A stretch of 64,000 nucleotides of DNA. Origin: Streptomyces fuscichromogenes (GTDB lineage: Bacteria > Actinomycetota > Actinomycetes > Streptomycetales > Streptomycetaceae). Below the pieces are notes generated by a model. It saw only the letters and a list, made by a program, of their open reading frames with translations. It had not been told where the DNA came from and made no database searches. The DNA lies in NCBI RefSeq assembly GCF_014645815.1, contig NZ_BMML01000006.1, positions 232,587 through 296,586 on the forward strand, given 5' to 3'. Positions within the stretch are counted from its first letter, which is position 1, and the number at the start of each line of letters is the position of its first letter. A program made the translations under genes and the position numbers. This document shows, one piece after another, positions 41,989 to 49,504 of the stretch.

Positions 41989-42020
41989 CGTGCTCGTACA
42001 TGTATCTGTGAGCGAGCACG
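41989..42020. promoter_or_regulatory. Candidate GntR operator (8-bp inverted repeat around TACATGTA)
   Basis: CGTGCTCG (41989-41996) is inverted as CGAGCACG (42013-42020), with a central palindrome TACATGTA (41997-42004). The dyad lies 33 bp before the GntR start and could be its autoregulatory site. Confidence 0.6.
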
Positions 42021-42052
42021 TCACCCGTACGCGTGAGGAGAGACACCCGACG

Positions 42053-42754
42053 ATGCCCGGCAACGGCGCTGTGACCCGCAGTACCCTGCGCCAGCAGATC
42101 GCGGACGCGCTCCGTGACGAGGTGCTCGCCGGGCGGCTGCAGCCGGGCCTGGAGTTCACCGTCAAGGAGATCGCCGAGCAGTACGGGGTCTCCGCCACGC
42201 CGGTCCGCGAGGCGCTGGTCGAGCTGTCCGCGCAGGGCATCCTCGACGCCGACCAGCACCGCGGCTTCCGGGTGCCGGAGTACACGCTCGCCGACTACCG
42301 GGGCATGATCGAGGCCCGCAGCCTGGTCACCGACGGCATGTTCCTGGCCCTCGCCGACGGCCTCCACCCCGCCTTCAAGGACCCCGAGGAGCCGCGGGTC
42401 GCGGCCGCCCTGGCCGCCGTCCGGCGGCGCGGCGAGGAGGCGCAGCGCGCCGCGACCGCCGGTGACCTGACCATTCTGATCGGCTACGACCTGCGGTTCT
42501 GGCGGGAGCTGTCCGCCCTGTTCGGCAACCCCTACCTCGCCGACTTCCTGCACCGGCTGCGCGTGCAGTCCTGGGTGTGCGCGGTGCAGCATCTGCGCCG
42601 GCTGCCCGATCTACGCGGGTATCTCTGGTCCCGGCACACCGAGTTGGTCGACGCGCTGTCCCGCCGGGACACGGAGACGGCCCGGGGGATCGTCGCCGCG
42701 TACAACACCCACTCCCTCGCCCTGATCGAGCGACTGGCGGAGAAGAACGGATGA
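42053..42754 (+). CDS. GntR-family transcriptional regulator (FadR/FCD-type)
   Basis: This 233-residue regulator has an N-terminal winged helix-turn-helix (LRQQIADALRDEVLAGRLQPGLEFTVKEIAEQYGVSATPVREALVEL, ~11-58) and an all-helical FCD ligand-binding domain with RSLVTDGMFLALADG and DLRFWRELSALFGNPYL. FCD proteins bind carboxylic or sugar acids, often via a metal. The stop overlaps the start of the glycosyltransferase gene (ATGA), so they are co-transcribed. AGGAG lies ~12 nt before ATG 42053. Confidence 0.9.
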   Translation: MPGNGAVTRSTLRQQIADALRDEVLAGRLQPGLEFTVKEIAEQYGVSATPVREALVELSAQGILDADQHRGFRVPEYTLADYRGMIEARSLVTDGMFLALADGLHPAFKDPEEPRVAAALAAVRRRGEEAQRAATAGDLTILIGYDLRFWRELSALFGNPYLADFLHRLRVQSWVCAVQHLRRLPDLRGYLWSRHTELVDALSRRDTETARGIVAAYNTHSLALIERLAEKNG

Positions 42755-45207
42755 CCGCGCCCACGGAGCCCACGGAACCCACGGAGGACGAGGACAGGGG
42801 GACCGTCGACCTTTCCGTCGTGATCCCGGCGTACAACGAGGAGGCGCGGCTCGGCCCGACGCTCGACGCCGTCACCCGCTATCTCGCCGACAACGAGAGC
42901 CGCTTCGGCTCCTGGGAAGTGGTCGTCTCCGACGACGGCTCGACGGACGGGACGCGCGAGGTCGCCGCCTTACGGCACCCGCGGGTCCGGCTGGTCACCG
43001 CCGACCGCAACCGGGGCAAGGGCAACGCCCTGCGCCTCGGCGTCGCCGCCACCGCCGGCGGCCGCGTCCTCGTCACCGACGCCGATCTCGCGGCGCCGAT
43101 CGAGGAACTGGAGCGGCTGGACAAGGCGCTCAGCGAGGGCAGCGCGGCGGCGATCGGCTCCCGTGCGGTGCCGGGCGCGGAGATAGCCGACCGCCAGCAC
43201 CGGCTGCGCGAGCTGCTCGGCCGCGCCGGGAACCTGCTGATACGCGCGACCGCCGTGCCGGGGATCAAGGACACCCAGTGCGGGTTCAAGCTCTTCGACG
43301 GCGAGCTGGCCCGGGAGGCCTTCGCCGGGTCCCGGCTGGACGGCTGGGGCATCGACGTGGAGGTCCTCCAGCACCTGCACCGCGAGGGCCACCCGATCAC
43401 CGAGGTCCCGGTCCGCTGGAGCCACCAGTCGGGCTCCAAGGTGGGCCCGCTGGACTACCCGAAGGTCCTCGCCGACCTGGCCCGGCTGCGGCTGCGCCGG
43501 CTGCGCCCGGCCGACCTGCTGGTCCCGGTCCTGTTCCTGCTGATGTCCGTGGCGCTGTACTCGGGCCGGTTCTTCGACCCGGACCACCGCTATCTCGTCG
43601 ACTCGCTCCAGGACCAGAACCAGTGGGAGTGGTTCTTCGCGGTGACCGCGGACAACCTCGCGCACTTCCGCAACCCGCTGTTCTCCGACTTCCAGAACTT
43701 CCCCGACGGCGTGAACCTGATGGCCAACACGGTCATGCTGGGCGTCTCCGTCCCCTTCGCCCCGCTGACCCTGCTGGCCGGTCCGGCGGTCTCGCTCTCC
43801 GTCTGCATGGCGCTCGGGCTCGCCGCCACCGCCGTCGCCTGGTACTGGCTGCTGGTGAAGCGGGTGGTGCGGAACCGGGGTGCCGCCTTCGTCGGCGCGT
43901 CCCTCGCGGCCTTCGCGCCCCCGATGGTCAGCCACGCCAACGCGCACCCCAACTTCGTGATCCTGTTCATGATCCCGCTGATCATCGACCGCGCCCTGCG
44001 GCTCGCGACGGGCGAGCGGGTCCGGCGGGACGGGATCGTGCTCGGGCTGATGGCGGTGTACCAGGTCTTCCTGGGCGAGGAGCCGTTCCTGCTGGCGGCG
44101 CTGGGTATGACCCTGTTCGCCCTGGCGTACGCGGTGGTACGGCCGCAGGTGGCGAAGGAGGCCTGGCGCCCGCTGGGCAAGGGCCTGCTGATCGCCGGGG
44201 CGGTCTGCCTGCCCCTGGTCGCCTTCCCGCTCGCCTGGCAGTTCGCGGGCCCGCAGAGCTACCACAGCGTCCTGCACGGCGACAACGCCGGAAACAGCCC
44301 GCTCTCCCTCCTCGCCTTCTCCGAACGCTCGCTGCTCTACGGCGACGCGGGCCGCGCCAACGAGCTCTCCCTCAACCCCACCGAGCAGAACGCCTTCTAC
44401 GGCTGGCCGCTGGTCCTGGTCGCCTTCGGGATCGTCGTACGGCTGTGGGAGCGGCCGCTGGTCAAGGCCCTGGCGTTCACGTCGGTGGCCGCGGCCGTGC
44501 TGTCCCTGGGCCCCGAGATCCGCATCCCGCTGACGGAGACGGTGTATCCGGGCCCCTGGGCGCTGGTCCGCAGGTTCCCGCTCTTCGAGTCCGTCATCGA
44601 GGGCCGGGTGGCGATGATCTGCGCGCCCGCGCTGGGCGTGCTGCTCGCGCTGGCCCTGGAGAAGGTCCTGGCCACCCGCCGCATCGCGGTCCAGTACTTC
44701 GGCCTGCTCACCGTCGCCCTCGCGCTGCTCCCGATCGTCCCGGCCCCGCTCAAGTCGGAGAAGCGGGAGGCGGTCCCGGAGTTCATCACGAGCGGGATGT
44801 GGAAGTCGTACGTGGGCAAGGGCGAGTCCCTCGTCCCGCTGCCGCTGCCGGATCCCGGCTACGCGGAGGCCCTGCACTGGCAGACCAGCGCGGGTCTCGG
44901 CTTCAAGCTCCCCGGCGGATACTTCAACGGCCCGTACGGCGACGACCGCATCGGAATCTACGGCGCCGCCCCGCGCTACACCTCCGACATGCTGCGGGAC
45001 GTCCGCTACTCCGGGAAGGTGCCGGTGATCGGCAAGAACTGGCAGGCGCAGGCCAAGAAGGACTTCGCGTACTGGAAGGCGGGGGTCCTGGTGGTCGCCC
45101 CGCAACCCAATGACGAGAAACTACGACAGGCGGTGGCGGCTCTGACCGGAAAACCCGGTAAGTGGACCGGCGGGGTCTGGGTATGGGACCTGCACGGGGG
45201 GAGCTGA
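42751..45207 (+). CDS. GT2/GT-C fusion membrane glycosyltransferase
   Basis: This 818-residue fusion starts with a GT2 domain (LSVVIPAYNEEARLGPTLDA; SDDGSTDGT; VTDADLAAPIEEL; CGFKLFDGELAREAF) resembling dolichyl/polyprenyl-phosphate glucosyltransferases of the ALG5/DPM1 type. From ~270 on it is a polytopic GT-C-like protein of about 10 membrane helices (QDQNQWEWFFAVTADNLAHFRNPLFSD; LLVPVLFLLMSVALYSG). This suggests that the polyprenyl-phosphate-sugar donor and the enzyme transferring the sugar are in one chain. Leu74 uses TTA (42970-42972), the rare bldA-read codon. The stop-start overlap with the GntR gene indicates coregulation. Confidence 0.88.
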   Translation: MTAPTEPTEPTEDEDRGTVDLSVVIPAYNEEARLGPTLDAVTRYLADNESRFGSWEVVVSDDGSTDGTREVAALRHPRVRLVTADRNRGKGNALRLGVAATAGGRVLVTDADLAAPIEELERLDKALSEGSAAAIGSRAVPGAEIADRQHRLRELLGRAGNLLIRATAVPGIKDTQCGFKLFDGELAREAFAGSRLDGWGIDVEVLQHLHREGHPITEVPVRWSHQSGSKVGPLDYPKVLADLARLRLRRLRPADLLVPVLFLLMSVALYSGRFFDPDHRYLVDSLQDQNQWEWFFAVTADNLAHFRNPLFSDFQNFPDGVNLMANTVMLGVSVPFAPLTLLAGPAVSLSVCMALGLAATAVAWYWLLVKRVVRNRGAAFVGASLAAFAPPMVSHANAHPNFVILFMIPLIIDRALRLATGERVRRDGIVLGLMAVYQVFLGEEPFLLAALGMTLFALAYAVVRPQVAKEAWRPLGKGLLIAGAVCLPLVAFPLAWQFAGPQSYHSVLHGDNAGNSPLSLLAFSERSLLYGDAGRANELSLNPTEQNAFYGWPLVLVAFGIVVRLWERPLVKALAFTSVAAAVLSLGPEIRIPLTETVYPGPWALVRRFPLFESVIEGRVAMICAPALGVLLALALEKVLATRRIAVQYFGLLTVALALLPIVPAPLKSEKREAVPEFITSGMWKSYVGKGESLVPLPLPDPGYAEALHWQTSAGLGFKLPGGYFNGPYGDDRIGIYGAAPRYTSDMLRDVRYSGKVPVIGKNWQAQAKKDFAYWKAGVLVVAPQPNDEKLRQAVAALTGKPGKWTGGVWVWDLHGGS

Positions 45208-45285
45208 CCGGCGCCGCACGGATTACTCTTCCCTGACCACCTGGCCGAGCACCTGCTGTGAACGCGCTGATACTAGGAGCCCTCT

Positions 45286-45936
45286 TTGGCCTGTGACCTC
45301 TGGCTGGTACCGCTCGTCGACGTGTTGTGCCACACCCCCGACAATCCGTTCGCCGAGGAACTCGCGCAGTACAACAAGGTGCTCGCCGAGGCCGGGCTGC
45401 CCCCGGTGCCGGTGTACCAGTACATGCCGGGCCTGTCCGGCGAGGTCGCCCCGGTGGCCGGCTTCGACTACGACGCCCTGCACTTCCTCCGCCGCGTGTA
45501 CCTGCTCCAGGTCTGCGGACTGCCCCTCTCCCCGGTGGACGACCTGGGCGGCGACTACGAGCAGCTCCTGGAGATGTTCGAGACGACGGCCCAGCAGTCG
45601 CACCTGGTCTGGCACTACGACCACGCGGGCGCCTACGTCCCGGTCGACTTCCCGCACCCGCTCTCCAGCGACGAACTCCTCGCCAGCGGCGGCCCTCTCG
45701 GCTCCTCCCACGCCCTGCTGCGCGAGCTGGAGTACGTCGCCCCGTCGATCGGCATCGACCCGGCGAACCCCCCGGCCCCGCCGCAGCCTCCCACGGCCCC
45801 CACGGACCTCGAAGAACCGGCGGTCCCCGCCCCCTACGACCCCAGCCCCTTCGCCCGTGAACGCCACGTCTGGCTGGGCCTGCACGCGGCGGCGACCCGC
45901 AGCCTGGCCCAGGGCTCGATGATCGTGTTCAGCTGA
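45286..45936 (+). CDS. Unrecognised soluble protein
   Basis: I do not recognise the function. This 216-residue protein begins ACDLWLVPLVDVLCHTPDNPFAEEL, has central FDYDALHFLRRVYLLQVCGL and SHLVWHYDHAGAYVPVDFPHPL segments, a Pro-rich stretch (160-185), and ends in ARERHVWLGLHAAATRSLAQGSMIVFS. No signal peptide or membrane helix is seen. The TTG start with AGGAG 8 nt upstream is unusual but supported. It may be a conserved streptomycete hypothetical. Confidence 0.7.
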   Translation: MACDLWLVPLVDVLCHTPDNPFAEELAQYNKVLAEAGLPPVPVYQYMPGLSGEVAPVAGFDYDALHFLRRVYLLQVCGLPLSPVDDLGGDYEQLLEMFETTAQQSHLVWHYDHAGAYVPVDFPHPLSSDELLASGGPLGSSHALLRELEYVAPSIGIDPANPPAPPQPPTAPTDLEEPAVPAPYDPSPFARERHVWLGLHAAATRSLAQGSMIVFS

Positions 45937-45978
45937 CGGACGGGGCGCCCCGGAGGCGGACACCCCGGCCGACCGAGG

Positions 45979-46392
45979 TCACCTCTGCTGCGGCAGCCTG
46001 ATGGTGCGCACGAGGGGCATGTCTGCGTAGCGGTCGGGTTCGACGGTCACGACATGACGGCCGTCGGGCCAGTCGAGCGTGGGCCGGGACAGGTGGACCG
46101 CGTGCCCCAGCCGCCACTCCACGCCGTCACGCAGCAGCGCGCCGACCGTGGACGCGCCCGCGAAGTCCAACTCCACGATCTCGACGGCCGGAAGCGCGCC
46201 GACATGCTCCGCGAGCCCCTTGCGCATGCCGTCGGCGGCGGCCAGGCAGAGCGCGGGGACGTAGACGTGCCGGGTCGGCCCGTGCTCCGTGTTCGCCACG
46301 AAGTGGGAGGCCAGCGAGTTCCCCGAACCCAGCGCCAGCAGGGCGGACTCGTCGAACACGACACCGGTGGAACCGGCCCTCATCGCGCTCAC
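45979..46392 (-). CDS. Toxin-like protein of a TA-type pair (PIN-like)
   Basis: This 137-residue protein is encoded by a GTG start overlapping the antitoxin stop (GTGA). The N-terminal VVFDESALLALGSGN resembles a PIN start (Asp followed by Ser-Ala-Leu). The middle (HVYVPALCLAAADGMRKGLAEHVGALPAVEIVEL) and acidic C-terminus (HVVTVEPDRYADMPLV) also fit a PIN-like RNase fold, but the full set of acidic residues is not certain. The tight order after a ribbon-helix-helix-type antitoxin supports the TA call. Confidence 0.6.
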   Translation of the reverse strand: MSAMRAGSTGVVFDESALLALGSGNSLASHFVANTEHGPTRHVYVPALCLAAADGMRKGLAEHVGALPAVEIVELDFAGASTVGALLRDGVEWRLGHAVHLSRPTLDWPDGRHVVTVEPDRYADMPLVRTIRLPQQR

Positions 46393-46652
46393 AGACTGTC
46401 CACCGGCCGGCCGGCCTCAAGGTCCTGCCAGATCTTCTCCACCCGGTCGTGCTCCTCGTCGGTGAACGTCACCCCGAAGTGCGTCTCGCAGTACGCCTTC
46501 GTCTCCTCGTAGCGCTTGCGCAGCTCCTCCTGCGTGGGCGTGGCCCCCGCGAGCTCGGCGATCAGATCGCGCATGGTCATCCCGCGCTCCCGGGCGAGCA
46601 CCATGAGGCGGTCACGGACAGCGGGGTCGACCTTGACGGTGGTGTCAGCCAT
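46389..46652 (-). CDS. Ribbon-helix-helix-type antitoxin
   Basis: This 87-residue protein has an N-terminal strand-helix-helix (TTVKVDPAVRDRLMVLARERGMTMRDLIAELAG) fitting an RHH DNA-binding domain. An acidic helix follows (TQEELRKRYEETKAYCETHFG) that would wrap the partner toxin. The ATG at 46652 lies just downstream of a perfect GTATACC-TCC-GGTATAC dyad with an embedded -10-like TATACT, so the pair is likely autoregulated and probably leaderless. Confidence 0.75.
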   Translation of the reverse strand: MADTTVKVDPAVRDRLMVLARERGMTMRDLIAELAGATPTQEELRKRYEETKAYCETHFGVTFTDEEHDRVEKIWQDLEAGRPVDSL

Positions 46653-46659
46653 GACGCAA

Positions 46660-46676
46660 GTATACCTCCGGTATAC
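46660..46676. promoter_or_regulatory. Operator of the TA-like pair (7-3-7 inverted repeat)
   Basis: GTATACC (46660-46666) and GGTATAC (46670-46676) form a perfect inverted repeat 8 bp upstream of the antitoxin ATG on its coding strand. It includes a TATACT -10-like box, as expected for RHH autorepression. Confidence 0.75.
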
Positions 46677-46726
46677 CGTGTCGGGCCGCTCAAGCAAGAC
46701 AGTCATCGTTTTCCCTTCCCTTTGAG

Positions 46727-47074
46727 CTAGGCCGCCAATGGGCGAACTTTTTGCAATTCACCCACCGGTGCATCGAATTCGTACGGCCTCTCGAAAACCT
46801 CGCAGGTCGTCGAGTACTGCCGGGTCACCGCATCCCGCCGCACCACCCGCCGCAGATACCGCCGTTCCTCCAGCTCACGCAGGGACGCGACGACCGACAT
46901 GCACCCTTCGCCGCGCTGCGCCGCGAGGATGCGCTCGGTGATCCAGGAACCGTTCGGCAGCCCCAAGAGGTACGTCAGTACGCCTACCGCTCCCCAGGAC
47001 AGACGTCGGTCCCCGAAACGGAAGCGGGCAAGGGCTGCGAAGGCGCGCAGGGGCGCCATACGATGAACGCGCAT
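46727..47074 (-). CDS. Small winged-helix-like DNA-binding protein
   Basis: This 115-residue basic protein has FGDRRLSWGAVGVLTYLLGLPNGSWITERILAAQRGEGCMSVVASLRELEERRYLRRVVRRDAVTRQYSTTCEVFERP, which looks like a winged helix with recognition helix (VVASLRELEERRYL) and wing, as in plasmid replication or helper regulators. An ATG at 47074 with GGAG ~12 nt upstream was chosen; the frame opens further, to 47212. Role unknown; it may belong to the WhiJ/DUF397 neighbourhood. Confidence 0.5.
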   Translation of the reverse strand: MRVHRMAPLRAFAALARFRFGDRRLSWGAVGVLTYLLGLPNGSWITERILAAQRGEGCMSVVASLRELEERRYLRRVVRRDAVTRQYSTTCEVFERPYEFDAPVGELQKVRPLAA

Positions 47075-47213
47075 CGGAGCTGTTCTCTCCAGGTGTCGAG
47101 CCCCCGGGTGTTGGCGCACCGCGGGGGCAATTTCGTTGATCGCGACTCTAGGGCCACCCAAAGAGCCGAGCGCAAGCCACAATCCCTTTTTCCCGCCCGC
47201 GTGTTGACGCAAT

Positions 47214-47621
47214 TCACTCCGCCGAGTGAAGCGCGGTCCGCAGCAGTCGCGTGTGCACGAAGCGACCGTGGGCGGTGGGCCGGTAGCGCCAGGCCAACGG
47301 CCAGGTCATGTCGTCGAGCGCCGGAATCGGGATGTACGACACCCGCGCCGGAACGGCGGTCAGTCTGGTCACCTCCGCGGGCCAGGGCAGGTGATCCGTG
47401 CTCCCGGCCGGAACCAGGAAGTACACGCACCGCCGCCCGCTGGCGACCTCGATCACCGGCCCCGGGTCACCCCCGGTCAGCTCCGCGAGCCGGTCGGCGA
47501 GCCGCCGCCCCCACTCCCCGTCGTCCACCCGCACCGCGTCGAACTGGACACCGGCCTTGCGGAGTTGAACACCGGAGGCGGGCAGCCAGCCGAGGTTTGA
47601 CCGGTCACTTTGCGTATTCAT
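47214..47621 (-). CDS. Unrecognised small protein near WhiJ-like gene
   Basis: This 135-residue protein starts MNTQSDRSNLGWLPASGVQL and includes GGDPGPVIEVASGRRCVYFLVPAGST, RVSYIPIPALDD and WPLAWRYRPTAHGRFVHTRL. I cannot assign a family. It is divergent from the WhiJ-like regulator gene and might be regulated by it. The ATG at 47621 has no convincing RBS, so the start is uncertain. Confidence 0.5.
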   Translation of the reverse strand: MNTQSDRSNLGWLPASGVQLRKAGVQFDAVRVDDGEWGRRLADRLAELTGGDPGPVIEVASGRRCVYFLVPAGSTDHLPWPAEVTRLTAVPARVSYIPIPALDDMTWPLAWRYRPTAHGRFVHTRLLRTALHSAE

Positions 47622-47711
47622 GGGACCAGTTTGGGGAGGTGGGGCTACCGTCGCCATAACTCTGAGTCGACCACCGCACACGGTCGGAATTCAGGGTGGG
47701 TTGGTTGTGAC

Positions 47712-47731
47712 CGGTTGAGTTCGGTTGAGTT
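47712..47731. promoter_or_regulatory. 10-bp tandem repeat upstream of WhiJ-like gene
   Basis: Two exact copies of CGGTTGAGTT lie 15 bp before the ATG at 47746. One-turn spacing suggests a binding site for the WhiJ-like regulator or another activator. Confidence 0.55.
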
Positions 47732-47745
47732 CGGGGGTGACCGCA

Positions 47746-48582
47746 ATGGCGCGGGCCGAGAACAAAGAGGAAGCGGGCGGCACGGCACAGATGGTGGCCG
47801 CCCTCGCGAAAGCCCTGCGTGAGCAGCGGGAGCTCACGCAGGAGGAGTTGGGCAGGCGGACCGGCTACACGGCGTCCGCGATCAGCGCCATGGAGACGTG
47901 TGCGCAGCCCGCCAGCGACAAGATGCTGGTGGCGCTGGAGGAGGCCATCGGCAACGGGATGGGGGTCTTCGAGAAGGCCCGCAAGTGGATGCTGCTGGAG
48001 AAGTACCCGGCCCGCTTCCGGGGCTTCTCGGAGCTGGAGGCCGGAGCGGTCACGATCTCGTCGTACGAGACGCTCGTGGTCGACGGCCTGTTCCAGACCG
48101 AGGACTACGCACGGGCCCTGATCGGGGGCAGCTTTCCGCCGGTCTCGGAGCAGAAGCGGGAGGAACTGGTCGAGGCACGGCTGGCCCGCCGGGCGCTGTT
48201 CAAGCGGGAGCCGGCGCCGATGATCGAGCTGATCCTCGAAGAGAGCGTGCTGCGGAGGCCGTTCGGGTCCTGGGAGGTACTGCGCGGACAACTGCTCTCG
48301 CTCGCCGAGGACGCGCGGCGGGACAATGTGTGTCTGCAAGTGCTGCCGATGGAGCGGGGGTTGCGGGGCACGCATGCCGGTGATCGCGGCGCCATGAAGA
48401 TGGTGGTGACCGCGGACCACGAACACGTGGTCTACATGGAGATCGAGGACCAGGGCATCCTGGTCAGCGAACCGGAGGAAGTGTCCCAACTCGCCCACCG
48501 CTATGCGAAGATCCGCGCACAGGCCCTGAGTACCGACGACTCGGTGAGCCTCATCGAACGGTTGGCAGGAGAGAAGCGATGA
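47746..48582 (+). CDS. WhiJ-like (Scr1-family) HTH regulator, DUF5753
   Basis: This 278-residue regulator of the WhiJ/Scr1 type has an N-terminal HTH (LAKALREQRELTQEELGRRTGYTASAISAMETCAQ, ~20-54) followed by DUF5753 (GLFQTEDYARALIGGSFPPVSEQKREELVEARLARRALFK; VLPMERGLRGTHAGDRGAMKMV). In streptomycetes these proteins act with a small DUF397 partner, often repressing development until relieved. The downstream DUF397 gene starts within its stop codon (ATGA). Confidence 0.92.
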   Translation: MARAENKEEAGGTAQMVAALAKALREQRELTQEELGRRTGYTASAISAMETCAQPASDKMLVALEEAIGNGMGVFEKARKWMLLEKYPARFRGFSELEAGAVTISSYETLVVDGLFQTEDYARALIGGSFPPVSEQKREELVEARLARRALFKREPAPMIELILEESVLRRPFGSWEVLRGQLLSLAEDARRDNVCLQVLPMERGLRGTHAGDRGAMKMVVTADHEHVVYMEIEDQGILVSEPEEVSQLAHRYAKIRAQALSTDDSVSLIERLAGEKR

Positions 48583-48824
48583 CCCGCACCGGAACCCTTC
48601 GGTGGTTCAAGTCCAGCTACAGCGACGGCGGGGGCGGCAACTGCGTCGAGACCGCCTACACCTGGCGCAGGTCCTCCTACAGCGACGACGGCGGCGGGAA
48701 CTGCCTCGAAATATCCCCCTGCCCCCACACCATCCACATCCGCGACTCCAAGACCGCCCCCGACGGCCCCCACCTCACCCTCTCCCCCGCCGCCTGGGCC
48801 GCCTTCCTCGGGTCGGCCGGGTGA
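48579..48824 (+). CDS. DUF397 protein with duplicated motif
   Basis: This 81-residue DUF397 protein partners the WhiJ-like regulator. The normal W-x-KSSYS-x-GGNCVE module occurs twice: WFKSSYSDGGGGNCVE (9-24) and WRRSSYSDDGGGNCLE (29-44). The usual core (ISPCPHTIHIRDSKTAPDG) and tail (LTLSPAAWAAFL) follow once. It is translationally coupled to its partner. The duplication may alter binding to the WhiJ-type protein. Confidence 0.9.
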   Translation: MTRTGTLRWFKSSYSDGGGGNCVETAYTWRRSSYSDDGGGNCLEISPCPHTIHIRDSKTAPDGPHLTLSPAAWAAFLGSAG

Positions 48825-48970
48825 GCGCGAGCGATGCGGTGAGCGCCGACATCGACCGGTCCGGACGACGATGCCGGTGAGGTGAGGTGCGGCCCGCCGC
48901 GCGCTTCTCCACCCCGGGTTCCACCCGTGGGTCCAGGCCTCGCGGGACCTGCGACAGCAGGCTTGGGGGC

Positions 48971-49504
48971 ATGACAACGACCGAGTGGATCACCGACATC
49001 GCTCTCATCCTCGTCGTCTTCCGGCAGTTGCGGGAAGGCCGGCTCGACCTCAGGACCTTCCTGATCCCGCTGGGGATCGTGGCCTTCGTGGCCCACACGT
49101 ACCTGGACTCCGTTCCCACCGCGGGCAACGACCTGATACTGGTCGCAGCGCTCATGGCCGCGGGCGCCGTCCTCGGCATCGCGGGCGGCGTCTACACCCG
49201 GGTCAGGACCGCGGGCGAGCACATCCTGATCAAGGCGGGCGCGGTCTCCGCGATCCTGTGGGTGCTCGGCATGGGTGCCCGGATGGGCTTCCAGCTGTGG
49301 ACCGAGCACGGCGGCGGCGCCGACGACGTCGCCCGGTTCAGCGTCGCCCACCACATCACCAGCGACCAGGCATGGGTGGCGGCCTTCGTCCTGATGGCGC
49401 TCACCGAGGTCGTCACCCGGCTGGGCACGATCTTCGTCCGCAGCCGGATGCTGACCGCCGGGCAGAGCGCCCCCGCCTCGAACCGTGTCGCGGTCCGGCC
49501 GTGA
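48971..49504 (+). CDS. Hypothetical multi-pass membrane protein
   Basis: This 177-residue protein has four to five hydrophobic segments (WITDIALILVVFRQL; FLIPLGIVAFVAHTYL; LILVAALMAAGAVLGIAGGVYTRV; AVSAILWVLGMGARMGF; WVAAFVLMALTEVVTRLG). The GTG of the next kinase gene overlaps its stop, so the three genes 48971-51374 form one operon; the protein may contribute to signal detection. The ATG at 48971 follows a GGGGG run. Confidence 0.78.
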   Translation: MTTTEWITDIALILVVFRQLREGRLDLRTFLIPLGIVAFVAHTYLDSVPTAGNDLILVAALMAAGAVLGIAGGVYTRVRTAGEHILIKAGAVSAILWVLGMGARMGFQLWTEHGGGADDVARFSVAHHITSDQAWVAAFVLMALTEVVTRLGTIFVRSRMLTAGQSAPASNRVAVRP

